A DNA stretch of 6,088 nucleotides from Candidatus Omnitrophota bacterium (GTDB taxonomy: Bacteria; Omnitrophota; Omnitrophia; Omnitrophales; JACROU01), in NCBI GenBank assembly GCA_016206875.1, contig JACQQR010000252.1:1-6088 (forward strand), given 5' to 3'. The notes beneath the pieces are model-generated. The model was not told the origin of the DNA, did not search any database, and saw only the letters and a program-made list of their open reading frames with translations. How positions within the stretch are numbered: the stretch's first letter is position 1; each line of letters starts with the position of its first letter. Of this stretch, positions 5,346 to 6,088 are shown one piece after another. The position numbers and the translations under genes were made by a program.

Positions 5346-6088
5346 TTATTTCCTCCCAAAATGCTTCTCGAAGTCAGCTACAGGGAGTTTAAGAAGCACG
5401 GGGCGGCCGTGCGGGCAAGAGAAAGGAGAACGGGTGTTCCCGAGCGCCTGGAGCAAGGCAGACATTTCTTCCGGCATCATTTTGTCGTGGGCCTTGACCG
5501 AGCGACCTTTACAAGCAATCAAAGCGGCTATTTCTTCTCTGCGCTCTTTCATAGGACCGAGGCCGGGTACATGCTCGCGCCGCGCTAAATAATCTTTGAG
5601 AAACTGCTCCACATTCGATTCTGAAACAAACGAAGGCACTGCCTGCACGGCATACGTTTTCTGTCCAAAAGGTTCAATCTTAAATCCCGTAATAACAAGC
5701 ACATCAAGCGCCGCTTTAAGCCGTATCTCCTCTTCAACCGTGCATTGCACCAGCACAGGCATAAGCAGCCCCTGGCTTTCGACGCCTCCCTTTTCCAATG
5801 ATTCGAGCACCTGCTCGAATTGAACGCGCTCATGCGCCGCGTGTTGATCGATAATGACAACTCCGCCGGCATATTCTCCCACAATAAAGCTGGCATGCGC
5901 CTGGCCGAGAATGCGGATAGAATTGAGATGTTCGGGCAACAAGCCGTCAGAAACGCAGTCGTCAGTCGTGAGTCGTCGGTCGTCAGTTAAAGCGGATACT
6001 TGGCTTTTAGAAGATACGTCGTATTTCTCCTGAGCTGCTTCTCGAACAACAGAAGCAGGAACCGAAAACTCACGACCGACGACCGACG
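5346..6088 (-). CDS. mutL: DNA mismatch repair protein MutL, C-terminal part (5' end outside window)
   Basis: MutL couples MutS mismatch recognition to strand incision. The visible part is 246 residues. The frame has no stop up to the right edge, so the gene continues beyond 6088; the TTG at 5942 is internal and is not the start. The first 48 visible residues are a low-complexity linker, and the N-terminal GHKL ATPase domain lies outside the window. The C-terminal dimerisation/endonuclease domain starts near SIRILGQAHASFIVGEY. It holds the metal-binding nuclease motif DQHA-x2-E-x4-E (DQHAAHERVQFE, 5814-5849), ACKGRSVKA, SPFSCPHGRPV and a closing FEKHFGRK. These residues mark the endonuclease-active MutL type used by bacteria without MutH, unlike the E. 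coli protein. The 3' end looks native. The linker carries a simple repeat (see 5958-6088). The gene is separated from the kinase by 114 bp. Confidence 0.95.
   Translation of the reverse strand, partial: SVVGREFSVPASVVREAAQEKYDVSSKSQVSALTDDRRLTTDDCVSDGLLPEHLNSIRILGQAHASFIVGEYAGGVVIIDQHAAHERVQFEQVLESLEKGGVESQGLLMPVLVQCTVEEEIRLKAALDVLVITGFKIEPFGQKTYAVQAVPSFVSESNVEQFLKDYLARREHVPGLGPMKERREEIAALIACKGRSVKAHDKMMPEEMSALLQALGNTRSPFSCPHGRPVLLKLPVADFEKHFGRK
5958..6088. repeat. Inverted and tandem GTCGTCAGTCGTGAG repeat inside the mutL linker
   Basis: Two imperfect 14-base tandem copies lie at 5958-5971 and 5972-5985 (12 of 14 identical). An inverted copy at 6069-6083 pairs with 5958-5972 at 14 of 15 positions, and the repeat runs on to the window edge. 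Between the arms are 96 bp. Both arms are translated as part of MutL; the left arm gives LTDDRRLTTDD. The unit length is not a multiple of three, so the copies give different peptides, as expected of a DNA-level repeat rather than a protein repeat. Confidence 0.6.

Noticed and set aside
5940..5942. TTG as start of a separate MutL C-terminal protein
   Set aside because: The frame is open upstream to the window edge and reads as a normal MutL linker, so the TTG is an internal codon.

Overview
The window looks like a chromosomal segment of an uncultured Gram-negative bacterium, most likely Candidatus Omnitrophota or a near relative. Two observations support this. The second half of the plus-strand protein carries a run of conserved signatures (DIDRGGTNNPD, DLIW-PDQT-ID-RSKLM, VTRIYFER, TGGYF) that I associate from memory with Omnitrophota proteins. 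The DNA is also littered with short palindromic repeats of the kind common in those genomes. I could run no database search, so the phylum is an inference.

Layout from left to right: a 30-bp hairpin repeat (9-38); a plus-strand gene for an exported beta-propeller protein, whose frame is open from 92 but whose first conventional start is GTG at 221 (stop at 1753); a 9-bp convergent junction full of palindromes. Then come four minus-strand genes, listed in increasing coordinate: rlmN (radical-SAM rRNA/tRNA m2A methyltransferase), a small exported protein of unknown function, a six-TM sensor histidine kinase with an unusual C-terminal domain, and the 3' part of mutL, which runs off the right edge.

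The kinase, small-protein and rlmN genes are read in that order and are packed tightly: 15 bp between the first two, then a 71-bp overlap. They probably form one transcript, with a candidate promoter at 5268-5296. mutL lies 114 bp upstream of the kinase, separated by a perfect 10-bp-stem hairpin. MutL (mismatch repair) and RlmN (RNA modification) are housekeeping functions. The kinase has no response regulator in the window, so its pathway is unknown.

The most distinctive property is the density of unrelated short repeats, five families in 6 kb, three of which are translated. One forms the last 17 residues of the propeller protein (a palindrome nested in another palindrome, frame preserved). 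One forms the last 12 residues of RlmN. One lies in the MutL interdomain linker. This resembles the in-frame insertion of Rickettsia palindromic elements. The other notable points are a degenerate GGDEF-like domain at the end of the kinase and the missing start codon of the propeller gene. I see no CRISPR array, transposase, tRNA, rRNA or riboswitch, and no gene-free stretch longer than 300 bases.
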